A stretch of DNA of 64,000 bases from Buxus sempervirens (Eukaryota; Streptophyta; Magnoliopsida; Buxales; Buxaceae), in the NCBI GenBank assembly GCA_947561395.2, contig OX387186.1, forward strand, positions 6,313,888 through 6,377,887, given 5' to 3'. Positions 11,901-21,759 of the stretch are shown piece after piece. The translations under genes and the position numbers were made by a program. Position 1 is the stretch's first letter. Every line of letters begins with the position of its first letter. The notes below the pieces were generated by a model that searched no databases, was not told the origin of the DNA, and was given only the letters and a program-made list of their open reading frames with translations.

Positions 11901-13186
11901 TCAACCTTGACGCCAGCTACTAGATTATTGTCGAAAGTGACTCTAAGGTCTTGATAAATGCAATTCAAAGTAGGATTGACTGCCCATGGAGCATCCACTA
12001 CTGGGTTTCCCAAATCAAACGGTACACCAACAGGGTGTCCTTTTGTCACACTCTTCGCCAAGGTAATCAAGTTGCAGATGCATTGGAACAAGAAGCAATC
12101 AATACCAGAATGGATGCGGTGTTCACAGATAAAAGGGACTTGCCACAGCAGGCACGTGGTCGTCTAACGATTGATAGATGTGGGCTGTGTTATATAAGAT
12201 AAGATCTCATGTGCTGCTTTGTAAGGGGTGAGCCCCATGGTTTTTCATCTGATTAATACACATGTCTGGAGGTCACGCCTCAACCTCCCTCTCACTCGTT
12301 GAGAGTCCCCTTCCCTGGTTCTTGGGGAAGTGGTAATTAAAAAAATAAAAATTAATATGATTCTGCCGAAAACAGAGCTATGTGCCTTTACATATGCGAA
12401 TTTAATCAAAAGATCCTATTATAGAAGTTAAGATTACACCCAAAACTCTTTTACAATACACTCTAAACTTCAACACAGATAACCTCAATTCTATCTCTTA
12501 GTAATTCTTCTGAGACATCAATATTTGCAGATGGTTGATACGAATTATGAAACGTAAGCTATTTTGCTTCTAAATTACCTTTTTCGGATTTAGTCCGGTG
12601 ATTAAGCAAGGTATGTATGAACTATTTGATATTGCCTTGGATTCATGCAGGAGTAAGCACAGATGGTCAGATCAGGCACTTCTTTCATCGACCTTCCAAA
12701 GCTTATACAACCGGAACGAGAAAGCGGAGGAAGGTCCACAACGATGCAGATGAAGGTGAGACAAGATGGCACAAAACTGGAAAGACGAGGCCTGTTCTTA
12801 TAGGTGGGAAGGCGAAGGGGTACAAGAAGATACTGGTGTTATACACCAACTATGGTAAGCGAAGGAAGCCCGAGAAGACAAACTGGGTGATGCATCAGTA
12901 CCACCTTGGAAACAATGAAGACGAGAAAGATGGAGAGCTAGTTGTGTCGAAGGTGTTCTATCAGACACAGCCGAGACAATGTGGTTCAGGTGGAAAGGAT
13001 TCACTTCCTGTGAAAGTAAAGGGTCCGAGTGGGCATGATAGTTCTGCTCTCCAGAACACAAACCTTGTTGAATACTACAACCCTTCACTCATCTCTTTCG
13101 ATCCAGACAGTCACAATAGAACACACTCACATCAGATAATGCCCAATTTTGTGGTTAATGCGGGCGGGTCGTCGTTTATTCCTTAG
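5980..13186 (+). CDS. NAC073: NAC transcription factor, NAC073/SND2 type
   Basis: Three exons join in frame: 5980-6129, 6247-6436 and 12651-13186, giving 291 residues. Exon 1 starts MTWCNDC and has a CPSCGHQIQ segment, the N-terminal signature of the SND2/NAC073/NAC075 subgroup. Exon 2 has [14 protein letters not shown] (NAC subdomain A) and [14 protein letters not shown]. Exon 3 has [40 protein letters not shown] and [12 protein letters not shown] (subdomains C to E), then a short divergent tail. All junctions are GT-AG (phase 0, then phase 1). The protein is a nuclear DNA-binding factor; in Arabidopsis SND2 promotes secondary-wall gene expression in fibres. I see no frameshift or stop. Intron 1 is 117 bp; intron 2 is 6,214 bp and is filled with transposons listed below. 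Subgroup placement is firm; orthology to one Arabidopsis gene is inferred. Confidence 0.9.
6905..7205 (+). mobile_element. TRIM-like repeat, copy 1
   Basis: This segment in NAC intron 2 contains CCACATCGGAAATGGATGAA, GCGGACAATATC and GTCGTTACAAATGGTATCGGAGC. The last resembles the initiator-methionine tRNA primer-binding site (TGGTATCAGAGC) of plant LTR elements. The same order of motifs recurs on the opposite strand at 33380-33800, so this is a dispersed repeat family. No coding domain is present, which fits a terminal-repeat retrotransposon in miniature. Exact ends were not found. Confidence 0.5.
7193..7325. repeat. Tandem duplication of about 70 bp
   Basis: GGGTCGTTACATG, a T/C-rich run and ACCAAATGCCACCTT occur twice in succession (about 7196 and 7269) with small differences. 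Confidence 0.55.
7330..8590. other. Intron 2 filler, no gene
   Basis: AT-rich DNA without a coding frame. A motif near 7850-7880 (ACGTACACTACTGTACA, then GGAGGTAG) resembles a Helitron 3' hairpin, but no 5' partner was found. Confidence 0.4.
8592..8792 (+). mobile_element. Non-autonomous Helitron-like element, subfamily A
   Basis: A 201-bp insertion starts with TCTATATTATTAGTAAAG and ends with a small hairpin (TACGC, loop, GCGTG) followed by CTAG. It lies between A (8591) and T (8793), as Helitrons do, with no target-site duplication. A second copy with the same start and the same internal GGGGAGGGAATATTC-like stretch is at 39393-39594. It encodes nothing and would need Rep/helicase supplied in trans. 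Confidence 0.7.
8940..9912. other. GC-richer repeat-like block in NAC intron 2
   Basis: This block is clearly richer in G and C than its surroundings and has short frames on both strands (8950-9153 -, 9059-9298 +, 9416-9619 -), none with a domain I recognise. Text such as GCCGTGATC followed by GGAGTTTAGAG and repeated CTGAGGAAACC/CTGAGGAGACC motifs suggests LTR-retrotransposon debris, but no ends were found. Confidence 0.35.
10108..12355 (+). repeat. 11-bp target-site duplication of the intronic LINE
   Basis: ATAAAAATTAA occurs at 10108-10118 and again at 12345-12355, exactly flanking the LINE body and its A-rich 3' end. The repeat is AT-rich, so chance matching is possible, but its position at both ends supports one retrotransposition event. 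Confidence 0.7.
10119..12344 (+). mobile_element. 5'-truncated LINE (L1-type) in NAC intron 2
   Basis: The body encodes the C-terminal part of ORF2 of a plant L1-type LINE. From 10125 it gives [10 protein letters not shown] (the end of the reverse-transcriptase active-site motif, with the usual Tyr-Ala lost), then [26 protein letters not shown] and FFWG. From 10943 it has the zinc-knuckle domain ([25 protein letters not shown]) and an RNase H domain ([27 protein letters not shown]). The 3' end has an A-rich tail at 12335-12350. A frameshift near 10760-10790, an in-frame TAG near 10917 and another at 11921-11923 show that it is dead. It lies in the same orientation as the host gene. Endonuclease and most of the reverse transcriptase are missing through 5' truncation. 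Confidence 0.85.
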
Positions 13187-14639
13187 TGATGGAAAACAAG
13201 TTTAATGCAAGAACAGGTGGTTGTTGTAGAGGATTATAGCAGTGATTGGATAAGTTAAGTAATGACTTTGTTTTCTTAGGAGTGGAAGGAGTGGAACAAA
13301 TAAAATGGGGTGTGTTTCCATTGATTCGACTCAGAGGTACCGCATCTTTTAGACTGGAAGTGAAGATAACAGTACTGTGTTTCAACAGCTCTCATGCAGG
13401 CTTTGTGAGGTGTGAAGGAATATGAACTTAGACGCGGGTCATAATCTTCTTATAATTGAGATGTAAATTAGCTCAGTCTAATAGGTTTTAGTATGCATAT
13501 GTTGTTCTTGGTAACTGATGTTCTAATAAAAATATAAATTGCGACTGTATAAACCAGCCCTGGCCTATAACCTCAGCCATGTTTCAGTAAAGGCCACAGA
13601 GTCAAGTGTAGGACATTTAAACGCGTATCTTCACCAAAAGGTTTTATAAAATATTTTGATTCCTAAAGCCTACGTTTTGAATATGTTACAAGAAAGTTCT
13701 CTTCTCTTCCCCATTTTATTTTTCTAAAAAAAATGTTGATAAGTAGTAATACTGTTGAGTGAGTTCCCTTGATGGGTATTTTACTGCACAATATTATCGA
13801 AGAGATCTGTTTGTGATCGTTGAATGCTAGAAGCTAAAGCGTCAAAACCCGTTGCACCGAGGAATCCATCCAAAAGATGGCGCTTAAGGCTTTAATTAAG
13901 CACAAAGGATTTTCATCGTTGCCTGTGTCCAATATCACAACAGGAACGCATGGTAGATTGACGACCTGAGTAGCTAGCATTCATCCATTGTGGATTTTGG
14001 ATATAGATGGAGAAGGGGCCATATGAAAACAGTGGAAACTGCCTAGGATATGGACCTGCACCAACATGGGGTTGCGCCTCACAACAAAAAACCTATTTGT
14101 TAACTAGTGGACTAACAACCTATATAAGGGAATCTTGCCGTGTAGATGATACATCCCACATTTATGCAAATGACAGACTCTGATGCTTCTATCTTCAATT
14201 TTATTTTCAGTACAATGAGATGCCGTTGGCGGGGGTTTTAGGTTTTTTTTTTTTTTTTGGTGTAGGACGACCCACATTTTACGGCACTATTTCAAAGCTG
14301 TAAATAAATTGTAGATAGGAGCTGTACAGTCTACCTTCCGACGTTTATGGGCTTCTTTCCAATTATCATGCATATTAACGTTGCATATAATATACAAATC
14401 TGCATTGTTGCATAAGCATAATCTAAATGTTAAGCAATTTTCTAAATTAATCTCTATTAAAATAAAAATTAAGCCCTGCCGACTCAAATTAATACTTAAC
14501 CACAAAACAAATTAATTAACAGAAAAAAAGAAAACTCCCTTTTAAATTTAGATTGATAAAGAGTCATAAGACTATATACCAGCATGATAGAGATGAATAA
14601 CTAAGGGCAATAATGGAATTCAAAAGGGGCTCATGCTTT
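13187..14639. other. Downstream region of the NAC gene
   Basis: The first few hundred bases are the likely 3' untranslated region; AATAAA-like signals (AATAAAAATATAAA) occur near 13525. The rest is AT-rich with a long poly-T at about 14249-14267 and no recognisable gene. Confidence 0.45.
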
Positions 14640-15325
14640 GTCCCCGCTAATCTCTCCTCTTTTTTTTTTATCTTACCGAAACCCACAGTTCAAAGGGAGC
14701 AGCTTTCTTGCGAAGGAGAATATTACAGTGGAAAAGCTTTCAATGCACATTTTTTTGCTCAAAACATGTGCCACCCATTCCTCCCTGCAAGGTTCGTAAA
14801 CATAATAATACATTGATTACATTCTCTCCCCATTCTTCAACGTAACAAATATATATTTATCTTGATTTTCAAATCCATCCTTTGACTGATGATGGATGGC
14901 AGATGCTTTGAACACCAAGCCCAAGGAAATCCCAGTTTGCTCTCCTGTACCATACTTCTGAGTCTTGGGGCGTTTGGCCTGATACATCTGCAATTTGTCC
15001 AATGGGGAGACATCATTTACTGAATTCTCTAGGTCGGATTGCAGATCTGTGAGTGCCGGGGTTGCACCAAACAGTCCATTGTACTCGTTGCCTTCTTCAA
15101 CTTGATTGTTTCTGCACTTCAACACATAACTCCCATGGAGCAATTGGTCTGTTGATTTTGCGCCAATTTCGGCAGCTTTAGCTGTTGCCGACAAGTTTGC
15201 AGAAGGTGTTTGGTGGTGTCTAGTATACAAGGAAGGAGCACTTGTGAGTTGAGGACTGCTAACTTCCTTGATGTTGCTTGACTGCAGTGTGTTACTTGTT
15301 AGGTCTCGAGCAATCTTACTGCTTG
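14640..15325 (-). pseudogene. Duplicated 3' fragment of the IDD gene
   Basis: This segment matches 19320-20045, the last exon and 3' flank of the IDD gene, over about 700 bases in the same orientation. On the minus strand it encodes HHQTPSANLSATAKAAEIGA and later TDLQSDLENSVNDVSPLDKL, against HHQTPSANLSATALLQKAAE in the longer copy; three codons of the conserved ATALLQKAA motif are deleted. The end also differs: the TRDFLGVG motif has become TGISLGLVF and the frame runs on to 14817. No zinc-finger exon lies nearby and similarity stops near 15325. It is a partial segmental duplicate, not a working gene. Confidence 0.8.
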
Positions 15326-15329
15326 AACG

Positions 15330-17500
15330 TTAACGTTTCAGTTATGTGCGCGTGCGAGAGCGTCTGCCATTAAGTGGACAGATGGCAGGATCTTGTGAGA
15401 GCTCCAAAAAAAAAGTTATAGATAAGAGCTCCACGGTCTGCTATCCGGTGATGCGGGACTTTTAGCTCCTTATGTCTCTTAAATCCCACATGATCGAGGG
15501 CAAGGTTTTTCTTTCCCTGCCAAAAGCCTATAAAGGCGCGAACTGTATCTGATGAGTCCTCTTTGCCGTCAGATGGCGAGCCAGCCCGTAAACTAATATA
15601 AGGGCACGAGACACAGTCGCTGGAGCAGGATTTTGAACTGGTAGACGTGGACAACGATACTGAAACTCTGGGTTCGAATCGAAGTCACCGGAAGTGGCTC
15701 CAGCATCCAGGCCCAGTTTCAAACTGTTTTCAAAATATTCTTTAAAGTTTTTCAAGGAGGTACGTATATTTCTTTAAGATTCTTCTTCTTTCATAATTTA
15801 TTTTCTTGCAACAATTTGGGTGATTAAGAACCTTACATGAAACTACACCAATCCGTTTCAGTATCGTTGTTCGTCACGTCAATATCCTGTTCCGCCGACT
15901 GGGTCTCCTGCTATGAAAATGAAAGGGGAACAACGATTACCCTGTACACGAACGGTATCGCTAATTAACCTAATCCCACATCCACCACCCTCCATCCCCT
16001 CTCAGGAGAATCGCTAAATATGAATGTTGTGCCTCGAAAGGTTTCCACAGGGAGCGACGAATGGGTGGTACACTCTGATTACACTGCTAACAACCTGACC
16101 TCCAACGGGCCCCTAATTGACTAGACATCAAACTCTGGTTCTACTCTCTCCATTGGGTATAAAACTGCCATTTCTGTAGCAACTTTTTGATGTAATCTTT
16201 ATATCGATATATTACTTTCAAGATAACAACCACTGAGTCGTTTGGATTTAGAAGCCTCAATTGCAAGGCTTTCAGGGGACCTGGTTTCGTTACACACCAA
16301 GGTTCTGGAGGCAATTCGTCTCTCCTTCCCGAGGCTCATCGAGTGACAGTTTGCAAATCTTGTTGGGTCCATACCCTCGCCCTGTTAAATTGCAGGAGTT
16401 TAAATTGGAGCAGCTGAACGTGGCATTTACTCTGGTCAGCACTGTAAATGTTTATCTTCTTGTTGGTTCCCAAATTTCGCAATACTTTCATTTCCTAGTG
16501 TATATTTTTAGGGGCTTATGCTGGGACCTGGTATTAAAAAATCTGATGATCCATGATGACCATCTTGCAGAAGAAACGGTTTCAGATTAATTTCTTTGCC
16601 TGAGCCGATGTGCAGAAGCAGCAGTTTGAGATTATGTTCTTTGACTAGCGTTCTGCTAATTTCAGCAGGTGCTTTGTCGTTTTTAGCGGTATGGCCATTC
16701 CATTTGTTTCCATTATCGCAAGTAACCTCTGTAACAATCAAATAATACATGCAATGTGGAGAAATAGGGTGAGCTGTGTCACTGTTTGTGGATTTGTAAC
16801 TTACCCACCTCTTCTTATCAGTCATTGCCAGAGAACGGACTGAGTGACGGCAACAACTTGAGAAGCTGAATCAGAAACAGCGCTTGAAATTTTCAGTCCC
16901 TTGATGTTCCCCTGGTTTCCTGTTTGAATATTGTTTTAAGAGTAACTGTTCGTTTCTTATCTATGCATCTTTTGTACTTCCAGACTTCCATTCAACTCCA
17001 AGAGTCGGTTTAAAGAAGCAAAGACTAAAATTTGTAAATTTTCTCAGAGGAAAGGTTACAAACGAGAAAAAGAAGCAAATCATAACTGCCTGACCTGGAT
17101 GAGGAGCTTGCATGAAAACATTGTCGGGAGTCCCTCCTCATTTGGAGGTGGGACCCATGTAGACCCATTTGGTGGTAGGTCCATGTGGGATTGGTTACAT
17201 GGGAATGGCAATTTCTCATTTCCAAGACTATAGTTACGTGGGAAAGATTAGACATGTGTGGGGACTTGGTGTACATTGATTGCACCTTTCACTGAAACCT
17301 CTCTTTGGAGACAAGGAAGACACTTGGTTTTTGAAGGATGTTGGCTGTTTTTCTCTGCAGAAAAATACAGCAACTTTTTTTTTTTTTTTTTTTTTGGAAT
17401 GTAAGCAAGTAATATTAAATGAAGGAAAGAAGAATAAGATGATACAGGAGTATGGGACTGGGATATCAGTCCATAACAGGTACAAGAAAGGGAAAGAAAA
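15330..17500. other. Unassigned DNA between the IDD copies
   Basis: Frames of 75-110 codons occur (15370-15654 -, 15528-15755 -, 16261-16590 +, 16508-16825 -) but none shows a domain I recognise. A GGTTCGAATC box at about 15672 resembles a pol III B box without a cloverleaf. A poly-T run is at about 17378-17396. Confidence 0.4.
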
Positions 17501-17514
17501 AACCCAACTAATCC

Positions 17515-17800
17515 TTAGAGTAAGGACCAGTTATGACAAAGCTCTCTAGCAAGAGGGCTAGCAGGAGCATTTAGCTCATTAGGGGTTAACTTTGCTCTAA
17601 TGTCCAAGGCAATTAGGTTATCCAAGTCCTCAGGAGGAAGGGCTTTGTTCTGGAATATCCGCTGATTGCGCTCCTTCCACAAGTGATAAACTGTTGCTGC
17701 AAGGGAGAGCTTCCTTATTTTGGCAACAAGATCTTTCCCACGAAAATACAGCAACTTGAAAGGTTCTTGAAGCCTCTTTTGATCCACCATTTCAAGCTTC
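17515..17800 (-). mobile_element. LINE fragment (region after the zinc knuckle)
   Basis: The minus-strand frame contains KIRKLSLAATVYHLWKERNQ followed by RIFQN. This is typical of the segment between the zinc knuckle and RNase H in plant LINE ORF2. It may belong to the same element as 18608-19240, separated by the LTR-like insertion between them. Confidence 0.65.
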
Positions 17801-17829
17801 TTCTTTATGCCGATTGAGCTGAAATTGTG

Positions 17830-18260
17830 AAGGTTGATTGCTAACTTGTGGTGATTCTATTAACAAGTTCAAAGTTTTATCCTATGTGTCCAAAGACATT
17901 GTTGAGGTACTTTTCTATAGTCTTCATTGGTGTAGTTTTATGTAAACCAAGAGGGTTTGTCTCTTAATGTTGTTGGTACTTTCTAGTGTAATCTAGAGAC
18001 AACTTCTGTAACCCCATTATTCTACACAGTGGAAGTTTCTTGACTGGACTAGGTCCCATGGTTTTTCCCTTTACATTGAAGGGTTTTCCACGTAAAAATC
18101 TGGTGTGTTCTTTGTGGTTTGGATTGCTTCGTTTTGTTATTTATAATTCCGTATTGTTATCTCTACTTGGGGTGTATATCTATTGACTTGCAGACAAATG
18201 GAAAGAGTGAGTGTTTTTCCATCAAACATCTCGTATGAAATATAATACGAAGAGATGCTC
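17830..18260 (+). mobile_element. Copia-type LTR remnant
   Basis: The stretch GACTAGGTCCCATGG, then CCTTTACATTGAAGGG, CCACGTAAAAATCTGG and TGTGTTC is the usual 3' part of plant copia LTRs. No gag-pol coding sequence follows, so this is a solo LTR or fragment. Exact ends were not fixed. It sits between two LINE pieces and may have split one LINE. Confidence 0.5.
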
Positions 18261-18607
18261 ATCAGTAATCTCATTTCCGTAGTTCTTCCATGGGGATCCC
18301 ACGCTCACGGGCAACATCACTGAACTGTCTCATTTTCTGGACTGCAACAACTGTGGCTCTTGCATTGTTACTTCCAAGTTGTTTCCCCAAATCATTCTCG
18401 ACACCTGCCATTTCTACAAGTGTTTCTAGCATTCCATATTAACTACAATGTTGCATAAAAAGTACCATAGTACATACGTCTTCCCCACTTTTTCATGAAA
18501 GGAAATTGCCATTGGGGATGAGCTTGCAAAGATTATTTGGGAGGGAATACCTAACTAACTTCTATCTTCCTCAAAAAACTCATCCAAATTTAGCAAACCC
18601 ACAATGA

Positions 18608-19240
18608 TCATATTATGATCAATTGACCCCTTGCCTTTAGGCACAATGTACAGGCATTAGGTGATAATGCCCAAGTTTCCCTCTTCCGTTGCAAAACATC
18701 AAGGGTATTAATCTTGCCAATAAAGACAGTCCAAGAAAAAGGGCATGAACCTTTGGTTGCACTGGGGCAAACCAAAGGTCGGGAGCTGAAAATGCAGGTA
18801 GCTCTAGAATCTATGTTCATAGGATACATATTTGAACAAATATTGGGAAGTAAAGGGTCCAAATGAATCAACAGATGACATCTGTAAGTTAGGAGTCTCT
18901 GAATAGATCTCAACGCGTTCCATTGTGCACAAAGCTCCTCTAGCTCTGACAAGTGAAGCTCCCGACGAAACGCAAGGTTCCAATTTACTCCATGGGTGGA
19001 CCTACACAGCACATACCCAAAAAAAGCATCTAGGTCAACTCTAAGATGGAAAAGACGAGGATAACTAGAAGAAAGGGTAGCATTCCCCCACTATAAATCG
19101 GACCAAAATTTAATGGAATCTGTGGCTCTAAGCTTTGTACTAAGTACTAACCAAAGGAGAAAAAATAGGATAGCAGGGATCAAGCTGCATTTGTCCAATT
19201 TGACCTTCAATCGAGACAAAGGTCTTTAAAGTACACCTGA
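18608..19240 (-). mobile_element. LINE fragment with zinc-knuckle region
   Basis: The minus-strand frame has FSWTVFIGKINTLDVLQRKR, then WALSPNACTLCLKARG. This is the conserved zinc-knuckle (zf-RVT) region of plant LINE ORF2 (K-x-LDVLQRRR, CxxC). Upstream residues such as NLAFRRELHLSELEEL fit the same protein. No reverse-transcriptase core is present. Confidence 0.7.
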
Positions 19241-19564
19241 TCCAGACCACCTGACTCATAAATACTTCTAAGAATCGGATAGCATCATTGGAAAACAACA
19301 AATGAGAGACATGAGTCATATCCCCACTAATCTCTCCTCATTTTTTTTATCTGATCAAAAGCCACCGTTCAAGGGGAGCGGCTTTCTTGTGAAAGAGAAT
19401 ATGTATATGGATCTGCTGCTTCTGCAGCAGAAAGGTTTTCAATGCACATCCTTTTGCTCACAAGTGCCATTTATTCCTCTCTATAAGGTTCGTAAACACT
19501 ATAATACATTGATTACATTCTCTCCACATTCTTCAACGTCACAAATACATATTAATCTTGATTT

Positions 19565-21566
19565 TCAAATCCAACCATAGATTGATGATGGATGGCAGAA
19601 GCTTTGAACACCCACCCCAAGGAAATCCCTAGTTTTCTCTTCTGTACCATCATTCTGAGTCTTGTGGCGTTTGGCCGGATACATCTGCAATCCGTCCAGT
19701 GGGGAGACGTCACTTACTGAATTCTCTAGGTCGGATTGTAGATCTGTGAGTGCCGGGGTTGCACCAAACAGTACATTGTACTCGTTGCCTTCTTGAACTT
19801 GATTGTTTCTGCACTTCACTGTATAACTCCCATGGATCAATTGGTCCGTTGATTTTGCGCCTATTTCGGCTGCTTTCTGCAATAAAGCTGTTGCCGACAA
19901 GTTTGCAGAAGGTGTTTGGTGGTGCTGGCCATGGTGGTGTGTTGTATACAAGGAAGGAGCAGTTGTAAGTTGAGGACTAATAACTTCCTTGGTGTTGCTT
20001 GACTGCAGTATGCATCTTGTTAGGTCTCGAGCATTATTACTAGATGACAGATTACAACTAAACACCCAATTTAGAGGATAATTAGGATTTGGAGGACTCG
20101 AAGACAAAGCGAATGGATTACCATACAAAGATCCCGAATTTCCAAACCCGATTGGTTTCTTAATCTCTTGGAGATTACTGCTCATTGGTTTACTACCTTG
20201 GGATGCTTGGCCCATCCACGGCGAGTGTCCTGCTGGTATAATGGGATCAATTGCTTCTTCAGTGCTGAGTGTTGGCTTGAATGCAGAAGAGAAATGTTGC
20301 AGTACTGTATTAGGTTCCAGTGAAGTTGCCATGAGATGATAACTAGTATTTCCGGCCATTGCATTGTTGATATTTGATGGTGCAGTTACTCTAGCTGTCT
20401 CTTCTGCTAAGGCATCACAGAAGGCCCTGTGAGTTATGAAGCTATCTTTCCTGTCCCCAAAGTATATAGTGATCAGAAATAGGAGAGAATTTTCTGGCCA
20501 ATTAAGAAAAAGAAAATTCTAAGAACAAGAAAAAAAAAATTAGAACTATGACAACATCATTACAACGGTTATAAGTTATAACCATGCAGGAAATTAAGAG
20601 AGAAGCGATTTATAAGTCCTCCATTCAATTGAAAAGAGCTCCTAGTTAATCACAGAAATAAAAAGCCATGTTGTCCCTGTCCCAGAACTACAAACATAAA
20701 TACAAAACATATAAATCACCTTCATGCTTTCATTCCTTGATTTTTCTTCTTTGGGGTGTTCGTTTGATTGGTACTTGGCGTACTACTGTTTCAATCTTTC
20801 CTTTTTCCCTTTTTATTTATTTTATTATTATTATTATTATTATTATTTTTGTGTAAAAGTAGGTTTGAATCTAACTAGATACAGAAAACTTGTTACATAA
20901 GAAATCTCAAGTTACCGCGCAAAAAGATTTCCACAGTCGCATTTATACTCCCTAGTGCCGCAGGTTTTCGAGTGGGCTTTCCAGTCTGATTGCACAGCAT
21001 ATCGCTTTGAGCATTTCTCGCACTTCCACTTCTTCTCACCATGTTTTCTGCAGAAATGCTTCTTTATACCAGTGAGGTCTCCAAGAGCCCTTGAAGGGTG
21101 GTTGTGAACACAGCTCTTCTCTGGACACACATAGACGCGCTTCCTCGGCTCCTTGCTGCTTCGTTGCCTGAGCTTCCATGGAAGGTTGTGACGTCGTCGA
21201 TGTAGTTGGAGATTTTGATCCCGCGGAAAACCCTTTCCACAGATCTCACACAAGAATCTGTTGGTGGCCATCAGAGTCTTTGGGGACAAGGCAATGACCT
21301 CGGCATCAGGATCTGCGTAATACCCATATGCCAATTGATGGAATCATCATCATCAGACATGAATACATATTTATCAATATAACGATAATTAACCACAAAA
21401 GCTACATATACAGAAAACTATTAAAAGCTATGTATATGATGAAGAGATGATTACCTGCGGATCCCGGGAGGTTTCTCTTCTTCTTTGTGATGAGGTGATT
21501 GTGTCTAACAATTGGGATTTGACTTGAAGAGTTGGTGATTGGCTCTCCTGACATATTGTTTAACAT
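19565..21566 (-). CDS. INDETERMINATE DOMAIN zinc-finger gene, frameshifted
   Basis: Minus-strand exons are 21566-21455 (MLNNMSGEP...KKKRNLPGSA), 21312-20916 and 20451-19565, with GT-AG junctions in phases 1 and 2. The ID domain is complete: finger 1 CEICGKGF...HRRRH, finger 2 CPEKSC...HFCRKH, finger 3 CEKCSKRY...HSKTC, finger 4 CDCGNLFARKDSFITHRAFC. The KKKRNLPG nuclear-localisation signal and DPDAEVIALSPKTL are also present. After ALAEE one extra A (near 20398-20406) shifts the frame and a TAG at 20393-20391 ends the protein at about 189 residues. Beyond it another frame continues to 19565 with the family's C-terminal motifs ATALLQKAAEIGA and TRDFLGVG. Finger residues that differ from most IDDs (GFPRDQ, HRRRH, GNLFAR) hint at relaxed constraint. 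It is either a pseudogene, a truncated DNA-binding-only factor, or a sequencing error. Confidence 0.85.
20821..20852. repeat. (ATT)n microsatellite in IDD intron 2 region
   Basis: About nine ATT units in a row lie within the second intron of the IDD gene (20452-20915). Confidence 0.85.
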
Positions 21567-21727
21567 TTCAGCTTCTTATTTGTCAATCGGGAAGAGCTAG
21601 TCAGAGACAAGAGAAAACCAAGAAAGCAATGATGAAAATGAGATTAAGAGGAAACCCAAGAGCATGTGTGCGTTATTATAGTTGTAATCTCATTTACATG
21701 AGCTTCTTAATCGAGGAATCTCTCTGC

Positions 21728-21742
21728 AGCCTTATTTATCCC
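21728..21742 (-). promoter_or_regulatory. Possible TATA box of the IDD gene
   Basis: On the minus strand GGATAAATAAGG lies about 165 bases upstream of the start codon at 21566. The distance fits a TATA box with a leader of about 130 bases; transcription start is not known. Confidence 0.35.
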
Positions 21743-21759
21743 CTTTTGGTCTGAATAGA

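Noticed and set aside
15635..15685. Possible tRNA or SINE with GGTTCGAATC B box
   Set aside because: No cloverleaf can be drawn, the A box is weak, and no tail or duplication was found.
16261..16590. 109-codon frame between the IDD copies
   Set aside because: No domain, no partner exons, and a random-looking composition; not supported as a gene.
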